Shown piece after piece: positions 1-8,221 of a stretch of 64,000 nucleotides of DNA. This stretch comes from CAWKKW01 sp963850345 (GTDB lineage: Bacteria > Acidobacteriota > Terriglobia > Terriglobales > Acidobacteriaceae). Numbering within the stretch: position 1 is the first letter of the stretch; the number at the start of each line of letters is the position of its first letter. Where the stretch lies: positions 1 to 64,000 of the forward strand of contig CAWKKW010000001.1 in the NCBI GenBank assembly GCA_963850345.1, given 5' to 3'. The position numbers and the translations under genes are program-made. The notes beneath the pieces were generated by a model. That model ran no database searches, was not told the origin of the DNA, and saw only the letters and a program-made list of their open reading frames with translations.

Positions 1-573
<573 letters not shown>

Positions 574-710
574 AACTGTTCGTCAGCCCTCGCAGGACGG
601 AGGTCCGCGGGACTGACATACATCGCGATGCTCGAAAGATCGCGATGCTTAATACTGTGAGAATGATCAAACCAAACTTGGTTGATTTCTCACGACTGGC
701 ATGTTCAACC

Positions 711-726
711 TGATTGTCAAAGATCC
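711..726 (-). promoter_or_regulatory. boxA-like rRNA antitermination site
   Basis: On the minus strand this reads GGATCTTTGACAATCA, close to the boxA consensus (TGCTCTTTAACAAT) that loads the Nus antitermination complex on rRNA transcripts. It lies about 140 bases upstream of the 16S 5' end, a normal position for a leader boxA. Inferred from similarity and position only. Confidence 0.6.
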
Positions 727-856
727 GGAACGGCATCCGCCTGAGCGGGCCGCTTTTGGATCGGGAACACAGCCATTTGGCTGTGCGTCCTCGAACTTGT
801 GCGCTGTATTTTGGCTTCGCGGTATTCAGCGTCGGCCGTTTTGGGCGAACTTTCTG

Positions 857-885
857 AGAGTATCGAATCGTGCCGGCCCTGTCAA
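857..885 (-). promoter_or_regulatory. Candidate rrn promoter P2 (sigma70 type)
   Basis: Minus strand: a perfect -35 TTGACA (880-885), a 17-base spacer and a -10 TACTCT (857-862). It is about 285 bases upstream of the mature 16S end and upstream of the boxA-like site, so it is well placed to drive the rRNA operon. Confidence 0.65.
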
Positions 886-1254
886 GCTCGGTTGTTTTTC
901 TTTTTTTTGCCTTCGGTTTACGAAGGAAAGACTGCGACTCGTTGAGCCTCTAGAGAACGGTTCGGCTTATGCCGATCTCACCGCACTTTTCACAGAAGCT
1001 CTCTACCAGAGAGGTTCGCTTACAGCACAAAATTTGAAAGAACTACCTGCGAGCAACACTCGCGGGCGGGCACTGAGCCCTTGAGGAGTTTCCTCCTCAC
1101 ACTGCAATGGATTGTTCGCGCTGGAAGGTCTTACCTTCTGGGGCTCGTAAGCCCGTCGAACACTGCCACTCCGCTCATCCCTGGTACTCAGGTGCAGGCT
1201 CAAGAGCCCGTCGGGCGAAGCTTGTCATCCTATTGCTCTGCTTCGTACTTTTCG

Positions 1255-1283
1255 AATATAGCAGCCGTTCCACCGATTTGCAA
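1255..1283 (-). promoter_or_regulatory. Candidate rrn promoter P1 or promoter of a leader/ncRNA
   Basis: Minus strand: -35 TTGCAA (1278-1283), exactly 17 bases, -10 TATATT (1255-1260). Transcription from here would cross the whole hairpin string (910-1216) before entering the 16S gene, giving a leader of about 670 bases, or could produce a separate non-coding RNA. Tandem promoters are common for rRNA operons, which supports the first reading. Confidence 0.6.
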
Positions 1284-1470
1284 ATCACTGAACAGATTCG
1301 CTATCGGCCACAACCGCTCATCCACAAGAGAGATACTATCAACCGTACTCAGCTCCTGCAACTGTTGAAAACTGCGCCCTGCTGTTGAAAAGATCGGCGC
1401 TGCCTCGCAGATCCCTGCGTGAAAAGCTTCCCCCAAATTCCACTGGGCGCCGACTCTACTTAGGCGCGCT

Positions 1471-2907
1471 CTACTTCACCTCAAACGAGCGCAGCATGCG
1501 CTCAAAGGCCGGCCTCAACGTTGCAGCGTCATTACCGGGCGCTACAAAGACGAGCGTGTTCAGCTGACCGTCCGGGCGCGCCACAGCTACCAGCCAGTCG
1601 TGTTCAGGCAGCGGTTCCCCGCCCTGCGTGCGCGCGGACGTACCGATCAACTCCACACTCTTTCCGGCGGCCTTATTCACCTCGACATCTTGAAAGCCAC
1701 TGGCTATTTTCAAGCCAGGATTTTGCTGTTGTAGATTGCTCACCACCTGGGCAAACGCATCGCTGAGTGAAGTCCCCTGCGTTGGAACCGTGTCAACCAG
1801 CACGCCATAGGTGACCGCGTCGCCATCGGCTGATCGTGCGTTGATGCCGCCTTCCGGAGTAATCGTAACTGCATCTGTTCCATTCCTCACATCCCAGTTT
1901 TCGGGATACGAGAGCCGGTAGCGCGGCGTGTCCAGCTGCTTCCAATTTCCGCTTGGCGCAAACGAAACCGGCTGATTCACGGCTGTCGCTACGGGCTGGG
2001 TTGCGCCTTCCCGCTTCCATACACCGCTTTCAATCTCCTTGGCGGTGTAGGCATGCATGCCGGCAACCTGCTTCTTAATGCGGGTGAACTCATCGCTGGT
2101 TCTCAGGTAGTGCGCTTTGCGCGGCAGCGTGTCGATCTCGTCGTTCACATAGCCGGTGCGATTGCCGGGGTTGGGATGGTCGCTCAGCCACTGCGCGCCT
2201 CCCTTGCCATATTTGCCCTGGATGACCTCGAAAAACTGCGGCAGGCCGCGTGGATCGTAGCCAGCGTCGTACAGGATGTCTGCGCCCATCAGGTCCGCTT
2301 CCCGTTCCGACTCGCGCGACATGTGCAGAAAGCCAATGCCTGCCACCGCGCCAATTCCCTGTTGCGCCAAGGCTCCGCCAACCCCGGGCACCAGAACTCC
2401 CGCGGCCAGTTCTCCCAGGCCCGCCAGAATTCTTGAGGTGCGCTGTCTGCTCTCGTTGCAAGTGGAGTGGCGCTGCACCACGTGCGAAATCTCATGCGCG
2501 AGAACGCCTGCGAGCTGCGCCTCGGTCTCCGCGGCCTGGATGCTGCCAAGGTTGAGGAACACCGGACCACCGGGCAGCGCGAAGGCATTGATGTCTGCCT
2601 CATTCACCACGTGGAACTCGTAGGGCCAGTGATATCCGGGTGCGTGCTCGATGAGGTTCCCGCCCAGGCGCTGAATGTATTGGCTGACGGGGTTCGAGTC
2701 CGGCAGAACGGGCAAGCTTTTGAATACTTGCTGTTTTGCCTTGGCCCCTTCCGCAATCTCCTGCTCTACGCTGAAAGAGTTTTTGCAAGGCCGCGGCTCG
2801 TACCGGGCGAAGGCCGAGGGCGGCAGCAGGGCTGCCATACCGGCAAGGCAAACCGCCGTCCACACCATACGCCGCGCTCGCAGATTCCACCGCATCGATT
2901 CCTTCAT
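1471..2907 (-). CDS. M48 family zinc metalloprotease, exported (BepA/LoiP-like with extra C-terminal domain)
   Basis: A 478-residue protein with a basic N-terminus and hydrophobic segment (about residues 13-35) ending in AFA, a likely signal peptide. The zinc site HEISH (H138, E139, H142) lies in AGVLAHEISHVVQRHS, and the third ligand lies in the EREAD motif near residue 203. Both are diagnostic of peptidase family M48, whose periplasmic members act in outer-membrane protein quality control. After the catalytic domain (about 45-260) is an extra domain (about 315-478) not present in short M48 enzymes; its function is unknown. The ATG at 2895 has a nearer AAGGA and could be the true start. It stands alone upstream of the rRNA region. 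Confident as to family, not substrate. Confidence 0.93.
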   Translation of the reverse strand: MKESMRWNLRARRMVWTAVCLAGMAALLPPSAFARYEPRPCKNSFSVEQEIAEGAKAKQQVFKSLPVLPDSNPVSQYIQRLGGNLIEHAPGYHWPYEFHVVNEADINAFALPGGPVFLNLGSIQAAETEAQLAGVLAHEISHVVQRHSTCNESRQRTSRILAGLGELAAGVLVPGVGGALAQQGIGAVAGIGFLHMSRESEREADLMGADILYDAGYDPRGLPQFFEVIQGKYGKGGAQWLSDHPNPGNRTGYVNDEIDTLPRKAHYLRTSDEFTRIKKQVAGMHAYTAKEIESGVWKREGATQPVATAVNQPVSFAPSGNWKQLDTPRYRLSYPENWDVRNGTDAVTITPEGGINARSADGDAVTYGVLVDTVPTQGTSLSDAFAQVVSNLQQQNPGLKIASGFQDVEVNKAAGKSVELIGTSARTQGGEPLPEHDWLVAVARPDGQLNTLVFVAPGNDAATLRPAFERMLRSFEVK

Positions 2908-2955
2908 CCTCGTTGAATTCGCCTTCCGCTCTATTCGATCGAATCGCGTTCCGGT

Positions 2956-3639
2956 TCAGTCGCCGAGCTGCTTCGCGATCACGCCAAGGTCGGTCAGCCC
3001 GTTCACAAAAAACTGCACGGCCAGCGCTACCAGTAGCAAACCCATGATGCGCACCAGGATGCGAATGCCGGTTTCACCGAGAATTCGTCGCACCCGGTCG
3101 GCGCCACTCAGGACGGCAAAGCTGACCGACGCGGTGAGCGCAATCGATACCAGGATGGCCACCATCTCCCACAACCGGATCGCCTGGCCGACCAGCACCA
3201 TCACGCTCGAAATGGCGCCGGGCCCCGCAAGCATTGGGATGCCGAGCGGCACGATGCCGGCATCTTCTTTGACCGCTCCTTCGCGCGCTTCGTCAGACGA
3301 TTCCTGGGTCGGCGACCGCTTCGCTTCGAGCATGTCAATGCCGATCAGCAGCAGAATCAGGCCTCCGGCGATCTCAAACGCCGGAAGCGTGATCCCGAAC
3401 ATTTTGAAGATGAAGCGGCCTGCGACTGCAAACGAAGTCAGCACGATAAAGCAGGTCATCGCTCCGCGCAGGGCCATCCGCTTCCTGCGGCGGGCGTCTG
3501 CGCCCTCTGTGATCGCCAGGAATGTCGGGATCGCCGCAAAGGGATCCACCAGGAAAAATACCGAACTCACCGCGACCACGAAAAATCGGACATAGCTGGA
3601 GTGGAGCGTGTGAAGCGCTGCGCTGGCAGGATGGATCAT
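2956..3639 (-). CDS. MarC family integral membrane protein
   Basis: 227 residues, with about six hydrophobic segments and the family signature FFLVDPFAAIPTFLAI near residue 28, where the conserved DP is characteristic of MarC/UPF0056 proteins. It has a second repeat-like segment, GIPMLAGPGAISSVMVL (about 135-151). MarC was once proposed to give multiple antibiotic resistance, but that role has not held up; family members are inner-membrane proteins of uncertain transport function. It ends 49 bases upstream of the M48 gene on the same strand, so the two may be cotranscribed. The length is normal for the family. Confidence 0.92.
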   Translation of the reverse strand: MIHPASAALHTLHSSYVRFFVVAVSSVFFLVDPFAAIPTFLAITEGADARRRKRMALRGAMTCFIVLTSFAVAGRFIFKMFGITLPAFEIAGGLILLLIGIDMLEAKRSPTQESSDEAREGAVKEDAGIVPLGIPMLAGPGAISSVMVLVGQAIRLWEMVAILVSIALTASVSFAVLSGADRVRRILGETGIRILVRIMGLLLVALAVQFFVNGLTDLGVIAKQLGD

Positions 3640-3974
3640 GCTCTTCCTAAGTTATTCCTTTCTGGTATTTTCGCCGAGCTTTCGTGTGCCTGCTGCAGAG
3701 AAGACCGGACGGAGCGGGGTCCAAATAGCCCCAATGCGTAGTCTTCGTTCGGGCCGAAACTTGCTCCCATGTTAGAAAGTCCAGTTCCTCGGTAGTCTTT
3801 GCACGCTGGCAATTGGTTGCTTCCACTTGCTTATATAACTCGCCTGCTTACAACAACTTGGCTAATTCTAAAATGGCACGCAGCGTGCCCTGTGAGTGTC
3901 GTTCGATCTTGCCGGTTCTCTTCGATTAACGATGTTGTGGTTGAGATTCTAGAACTAGAGGAGCAACACTCCCC
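3640..3974. other. Intergenic region, divergent promoters expected, no gene seen
   Basis: Separates divergent marC and the receiver-like gene. It is AT-richer than its surroundings, and TATATAA around 3832 may belong to a plus-strand promoter. I see no tRNA, terminator or convincing ORF; the only open frame (from 3799) lacks a ribosome-binding site and any protein-like pattern. Confidence 0.5.
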
Positions 3975-4352
3975 ATGTCAGATTTATCAGCAGTTTTGGC
4001 TTCCCGCGTCTTACTGGGGAGCGATTCAGAACACCTAGATTTGTCCGTTCAAGAAGCCTTGATCCAAGCAGGATTTCTTGTCGATGTTGCCAGAGGCTAC
4101 GAACAGGCTGAACAGCTCTGGAACCGGGACCGCCACGACGTGGTGTTGATCGAGGTGTCCTACGCGATCTCTGTCGATCCCGCGGTGCAACTCGCGTTGC
4201 GCCTCAAACGGCAGGATAGACGGCAATTCGTCGGGTATCTGGCTGACCCGATCCTTCACACCAGCGGCTTGGCGGGCGACGCCCTGTTCTCGCGCGATTC
4301 CCGTCGTCTGGCGGCGGCGCTCCGGCGTCATCTGCAGCCTGCCACTCAGTGA
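3975..4352 (+). CDS. Small response-regulator-receiver-like protein, degenerate
   Basis: 125 residues. The pattern VLLGSDSEHLDLSVQEALIQAGFLV followed by WNRDRHDVVLIEV resembles the beta1-alpha1 and beta3 parts of a CheY-like receiver domain, but the usual phosphorylated Asp at the end of beta3 is replaced (LIEVSY, Glu) and the Lys of beta5 is not evident. If the fold is right it is a pseudo-receiver that cannot be phosphorylated normally. A good AGAGGAG precedes the ATG. No partner kinase or output domain is nearby. The fold assignment is an inference; the gene itself is well supported. Confidence 0.65.
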   Translation: MSDLSAVLASRVLLGSDSEHLDLSVQEALIQAGFLVDVARGYEQAEQLWNRDRHDVVLIEVSYAISVDPAVQLALRLKRQDRRQFVGYLADPILHTSGLAGDALFSRDSRRLAAALRRHLQPATQ

Positions 4353-4467
4353 CTGCTGAATACTAATGCGAGTGTGCCTTTCGATACTGCCGAGTCAAGT
4401 GAAACGGTTGCACTAGTCCGTTAGAATACGAGCCTGCACCGCTTACATTTATTCGGCTGGAGGGGCT

Positions 4468-5583
4468 TTGGGTCTTCTTCGCTTTCTTCTCGCAGTCGCA
4501 GTAGTGCTCTGCCATGTGCAAGGTTGCACGTACTACATGTCAGGCCCCGCAGTCTCAGTGCAAACCTTCTATGTCGTCTCAGGGTTTTTCATCGCCATGA
4601 TCCTGGATACGAAGTACACGCGTCTAGATCAGATCGGGCTTTTCTTCTCTAATCGATTTCTGCGCATTTATAGCGTCTATTGGCTGTTTCTGCTTCTCAC
4701 TGCTGGTTATTACGTTGCAGTTGGATTGGTCACCCACCACAGTGCAGTAATCGATCTTTGGGATTCTAATGCCTCGCGAATGGGCTATGGGGGGGCGGCA
4801 TTCCTCGTCTTCACCAATGTGGCGTTGTTTGGCCAAGACTGGACGCTGTTCCTTCGCTTAGGCCAAAACGCCCTTCATTGGACGCTGAACTTCCGCAACA
4901 GCAAGCCGATTTTGGCTGATTTCCTTCTTGTTCCTCAGGCGTGGTCGCTGGGCGTCGAGCTAAGCTTCTATCTGCTTGCACCTTGGCTCTTGCGTCGTAA
5001 GACTTCCGTCCTGGTCGTCCTGACAGCACTGACCTTCGGCTTTCGCTATATCCTCTGGCGTCAGGGTCTGCGAATCGATCCGTGGTCTTATCGGTTCTTC
5101 CCAGTAGAGTTAGGGACCTTTCTGGTCGGCGCCCTTTCGTATCGTCTGATCTACCGGAGAATTAAGAGCATTCGCCTGTCGTGGGGCTGGAAGTTGTTTG
5201 CGCTGGGTCTTTTCCCAGCCATCGTTCTTTACCCGTGGCTCGACCCCAACAAGGGGTATCTTTTCTTCACCGGGTCGCACATGGTCTTCTTTGCATATGC
5301 GGCGCTGGCGATTCCTATTCTGTTTCGCATGACTGGACGGAATGCTCTCGACCGCCAGATCGGCGAGTTATCGTTTCCGCTTTATCTCGGTCACTTTTTG
5401 GTAATTCACGTCATTGAGCGTCTAAGCAACGTTTTTGCCACCGTAACAATTCGGGCAATTGCAGCTATAGGAATTTCGTCCTTGGTCGCGTATGTCTCAG
5501 TCATTTTCGTGGATTCCCCGATCAATCGCTTCAGACAATGGAGGGTCGACCAGAGTAGGAAAGCGCCTCTCGCGACGCTATAA
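4468..5583 (+). CDS. Acyltransferase 3 family membrane protein
   Basis: 371 residues with about ten transmembrane segments. N-terminal LRFLLAVAVVLCHVQGC carries the conserved His of the acyltransferase 3 fold, followed by FYVVSGFFIAMIL. Such proteins O-acetylate or succinylate surface polysaccharides and lipids. It starts with TTG preceded by GGAGGGG; no in-frame ATG is better. A weak promoter candidate (GTGAAA, 17 bases, TAGAAT) lies at 4399-4427. Base composition is less GC-rich than the flanking housekeeping genes, compatible with acquisition by transfer. The substrate cannot be read from sequence. Confidence 0.88.
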   Translation: MGLLRFLLAVAVVLCHVQGCTYYMSGPAVSVQTFYVVSGFFIAMILDTKYTRLDQIGLFFSNRFLRIYSVYWLFLLLTAGYYVAVGLVTHHSAVIDLWDSNASRMGYGGAAFLVFTNVALFGQDWTLFLRLGQNALHWTLNFRNSKPILADFLLVPQAWSLGVELSFYLLAPWLLRRKTSVLVVLTALTFGFRYILWRQGLRIDPWSYRFFPVELGTFLVGALSYRLIYRRIKSIRLSWGWKLFALGLFPAIVLYPWLDPNKGYLFFTGSHMVFFAYAALAIPILFRMTGRNALDRQIGELSFPLYLGHFLVIHVIERLSNVFATVTIRAIAAIGISSLVAYVSVIFVDSPINRFRQWRVDQSRKAPLATL

Positions 5584-5622
5584 TCAGTTCTTCCGCTTCC
5601 GCTCGAAAGGAGTCAGCTGTCG

Positions 5623-6567
5623 ATGCCCATTCAACCTACTGCCAAGATCTGGCACAACGGCAATCTTATCCCTTGGGAAAAAGCCCAGATTCATATCATG
5701 AGCCACGTCGTTCACTACGGCTCGTCTGTGTTTGAAGGCATCCGCTGCTACGCGCAGCCACAAGGTTCGGCGGTCTTTCGCCTGCCGGAACACATGCAGC
5801 GCCTGCTCGACTCCGCCAAGATCTACCGCATGCCGCTGCCCTACTCTCTCGACCAGCTTTGCTCTGCAACGGTGGATCTGATTGAAGCGAATACGATCGC
5901 GCCCTGTTACGTTCGCCCGATTGCCATCCGCGGCTACGGCGAGATCGGTGTGAATCCTAAGGGTTCGCCGATCGAGGTGTACATCGCGAACTTTCCCTGG
6001 GGAAAATACTTCGGCGGCGAACACACCGGAGCGGATGTGTGCGTCTCCTCTTGGAATCGGCTCGCACCGAACACCATGCCGGCACTCGCGAAGGCCGGCG
6101 CCAACTACATGAACTCGCAGCTCATTCGCATGGAGGCCGATGTTAACGGCTATTCCGAGGGTATTGCGCTCGACGTGAACGGCAACCTGTCGGAAGGTTC
6201 GGGCGAAAACCTATTCATCGTGCGTAATGGCGTGATCTTCACGCCGCCGCTCGCGAACTCAGTACTCTCCGGCATCACGCGAGATTCCGTGCTGACGATT
6301 GCACGGCACCTGGGTATTCCCGTGGTCGAACAGGCTCTGCCCCGTGAACTGCTCTATATCGCCGACGAGGTCTTCTTTAGCGGTACGGCGGCCGAAGTTA
6401 CGCCCATCCGCTCTGTCGATCGCATTCAGATTGCCGATGGCGAATCGGGCCCAATCACACGTCAACTGGCCGATGAATTCTTCGGAATTGCCAATGGCCT
6501 TCGACCGGATCGTTTCGGCTGGCTGACGCCGGTCAACGTCTCGGCGGAACAGCCCGCGATCGCTTAG
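5623..6567 (+). CDS. ilvE: Branched-chain amino acid aminotransferase
   Basis: 314 residues, a PLP fold-type IV enzyme interconverting Leu/Ile/Val and their 2-oxo acids. N-terminal HYGSSVFEGIRCY is the class IV signature start, and the PLP-binding Lys is K157 in LAKAGANYMNSQ, matching K160 of E. coli IlvE. EGSGENLFIV and SVLSGITRDSVL are further family motifs. A good GAAAGGAG precedes the ATG. It starts 39 bases after the acyltransferase gene and ends at a strong bidirectional terminator shared with the convergent NADH dehydrogenase gene. Confidence 0.96.
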   Translation: MPIQPTAKIWHNGNLIPWEKAQIHIMSHVVHYGSSVFEGIRCYAQPQGSAVFRLPEHMQRLLDSAKIYRMPLPYSLDQLCSATVDLIEANTIAPCYVRPIAIRGYGEIGVNPKGSPIEVYIANFPWGKYFGGEHTGADVCVSSWNRLAPNTMPALAKAGANYMNSQLIRMEADVNGYSEGIALDVNGNLSEGSGENLFIVRNGVIFTPPLANSVLSGITRDSVLTIARHLGIPVVEQALPRELLYIADEVFFSGTAAEVTPIRSVDRIQIADGESGPITRQLADEFFGIANGLRPDRFGWLTPVNVSAEQPAIA

Positions 6568-6593
6568 TCCTGCTCATTGCTGCTTACGCAAAG

Positions 6594-6620
6594 AGGCCCT
6601 GCCACAGGCAGGGCCTTTTT
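6594..6620 (+). terminator. Bidirectional intrinsic terminator between ilvE and the NADH dehydrogenase gene
   Basis: A 10-bp perfect stem (6594-6603 with 6607-6616) with loop ACA and a T5 tail; flanking A and T runs extend it to both sides, so it can stop transcription from both convergent genes. Confidence 0.9.
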
Positions 6621-6637
6621 GCGTGAGCGTCTAGGTC

Positions 6638-8128
6638 TTATCTACGGGCCGGTTCACTCGCTGCTGCAGTTTCCGCAATTTGTTGCGCTGCCTGCTCCTC
6701 AATATGGCGCTGATGTTCGCGGACGCCGGGTGAGGTCGGGTCAAGCGGATGCATTTCCGACGACTCCACGATTCCCTGCTGCTCGTTCCAACCTGGCAGG
6801 TTCTGGTCGCCCGTAATCAGTCGCGCTCCGCGGGTAAACGTGAAATACGTCCACGCCCACTCGAATAGCACAGCGATGCGGTTGCGAAACCCAATCAGGA
6901 AGAAGATGTGGACCGTCAGCCAGGTCATCCACGCCATGAATCCGCCCCAGTGCGCCTTGAACGGCCACTCGATCTTGGCCACGGCAGACAGCCGTCCGAT
7001 GGTGGCCATGTCGCCCTTGTCGAAGTAGTGGAACGGGGTACGAGGCTTGCCGTCGACATCTTCTCCGATCATTTTGGCGACGTGATCGCCCATCTGCATG
7101 GCGGGCTGCGCCACTCCCGGCACCTGCTTGCCGTTCTGTTCGAAGTGCGCGAGATCGCCGCAGACGAAGATCTCCGGATGCCCGGGCGGGTTGAGGTGGT
7201 CGTCGACCAGCACGCATCCCTTCTTATCCGTCGGAACGTTCAACAATTTGCCCAGCGGCGAGGCCGCTACACCTGCAGCCCACAGCGTGACCACCGCCTC
7301 AAGCGTTCGCCCGCCCGCGATCACACAGCCTGGCTTCACTTCCGTAACCGCTGTCCCGGTATGTACCTCCACCCCCAGGTGGGTGAGCTGTTCGACCGCT
7401 TTACGCGACAGGTCCTCTGGATAGGCTGCCAGAATGCGCGGTCCACCTTCCAGGATGATCACTCGAGCCTTGGAAGGATCGATGTGGCGGAAGTCGTGCC
7501 GCATGTACAGCTTGGCTATGTCGGAGATGGCGCCGGCCAGTTCTACGCCCGTGGGCCCGCCTCCGATCACTACAAAGTTCAAGGGCGGATGCGAGCCGGT
7601 TTCCAACATCTGCCGTTCGGCTAGTTCAAAGGCCAGCAGAACGCGGCGGCGAATCTCGGTGGCATCTTCAACGGTTTTCAAGCCGGGGGCCAGCTTTGCC
7701 CAGTCGTCGTGGCCGAAGTAGGAGTGCGTCGCCCCGGTCGCTACCATCAGGTAGTCATATTCCATCTGGGCGCCGCTTTTCATCTGCACGCGCTGGCGTT
7801 CCAGGTCGAAGCTCAACGCTTCGTCCATCAAGACTTCAATGTTTGGCCCGGAGCGAAGAATCGACCGGATGGGCTGCGCGATATTGGCGGGAGAGAGCAC
7901 GGCCAGCGCGACCTGATAGAGCAGTGGCTGAAAGGTGTGGTGGTTTCTGCGATCGACCACAGTCACGTCGACCGGCAGGCGTGCGAGACCTTGCGCGGCA
8001 TGCAAGCCCGCAAATCCACCGCCCAGAATGAGCACACGGGGTCGCCGGCGAGCATCGATAGCCGCCACTCGCGTCGCGCGCGGCGCAGCGTTGTTGCCTC
8101 CACTCACAGCTTTTTGTCCAGGTGCCAT
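6638..8128 (-). CDS. ndh: Type II NADH dehydrogenase (NAD(P)/FAD-dependent oxidoreductase)
   Basis: 496 residues. The first Rossmann motif LILGGGFAGLHAAQGL (about 34-49) binds FAD, a second VVIGGGPTGVELAGAIS (about 187-203) binds NADH, and FVCGDLAHFEQNGKQVPGVA is the C-terminal FAD contact typical of NDH-2. NDH-2 oxidises NADH and reduces quinone at the membrane without proton pumping. A hydrophobic segment near 395-430 (WMTWLTVHIFFLIGF and following) fits the membrane-anchoring C-terminal part. The extra N-terminal 30 residues are Ala/Arg-rich. Start ATG has an excellent GGAGGAG. Single gene with its own terminator. Confidence 0.93.
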   Translation of the reverse strand: MAPGQKAVSGGNNAAPRATRVAAIDARRRPRVLILGGGFAGLHAAQGLARLPVDVTVVDRRNHHTFQPLLYQVALAVLSPANIAQPIRSILRSGPNIEVLMDEALSFDLERQRVQMKSGAQMEYDYLMVATGATHSYFGHDDWAKLAPGLKTVEDATEIRRRVLLAFELAERQMLETGSHPPLNFVVIGGGPTGVELAGAISDIAKLYMRHDFRHIDPSKARVIILEGGPRILAAYPEDLSRKAVEQLTHLGVEVHTGTAVTEVKPGCVIAGGRTLEAVVTLWAAGVAASPLGKLLNVPTDKKGCVLVDDHLNPPGHPEIFVCGDLAHFEQNGKQVPGVAQPAMQMGDHVAKMIGEDVDGKPRTPFHYFDKGDMATIGRLSAVAKIEWPFKAHWGGFMAWMTWLTVHIFFLIGFRNRIAVLFEWAWTYFTFTRGARLITGDQNLPGWNEQQGIVESSEMHPLDPTSPGVREHQRHIEEQAAQQIAETAAASEPARR

Positions 8129-8221
8129 CCCACTCCTCCGGGCTTAGAAACTCGCCAGGTACATCTAAGAGATGCGGATCGGGGGGCAAACGGCACAAGT
8201 CCCGTGCGCCTGCTCAAAACA

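Larger units (their letters stand above)
574..1470 (-). other. rRNA leader and upstream region with many short stem-loops, no credible gene
   Basis: This 0.9-kb stretch holds the rrn leader, boxA-like site and two promoters described separately. It also holds a dense run of perfect stem-loops with short loops: 768-785 (7 bp), 910-926 (6 bp), 962-975 (5 bp), 999-1013 (6 bp), 1049-1063 (5 bp), 1068-1080 (4 bp), 1082-1099 (7 bp), 1124-1138 (6 bp), 1141-1154 (5 bp), 1197-1216 (two overlapping small stems). A 9-bp inverted repeat at about 625-651 lies in the leader. Short open frames here on both strands have no start signal or recognisable motif and are not called. Confidence 0.7.

Noticed and set aside
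894..930. Intrinsic terminator near T8 and CCTTCG hairpin
   Set aside because: The T-run precedes the hairpin on the plus strand and reads as A-run after it on the minus strand; not functional in either direction.
1315..1391. Possible oriC: DnaA-box-like TCATCCACA and two CTGTTGAAAA
   Set aside because: Only weak matches, no dnaA/dnaN or AT-rich unwinding region nearby. Another lone TTTTCCACA at 25694 shows they occur elsewhere.
1230..1436. 68-residue minus-strand frame upstream of the rRNA
   Set aside because: Starts with TTG, no ribosome-binding site, and overlaps the promoter region; no recognisable motif.
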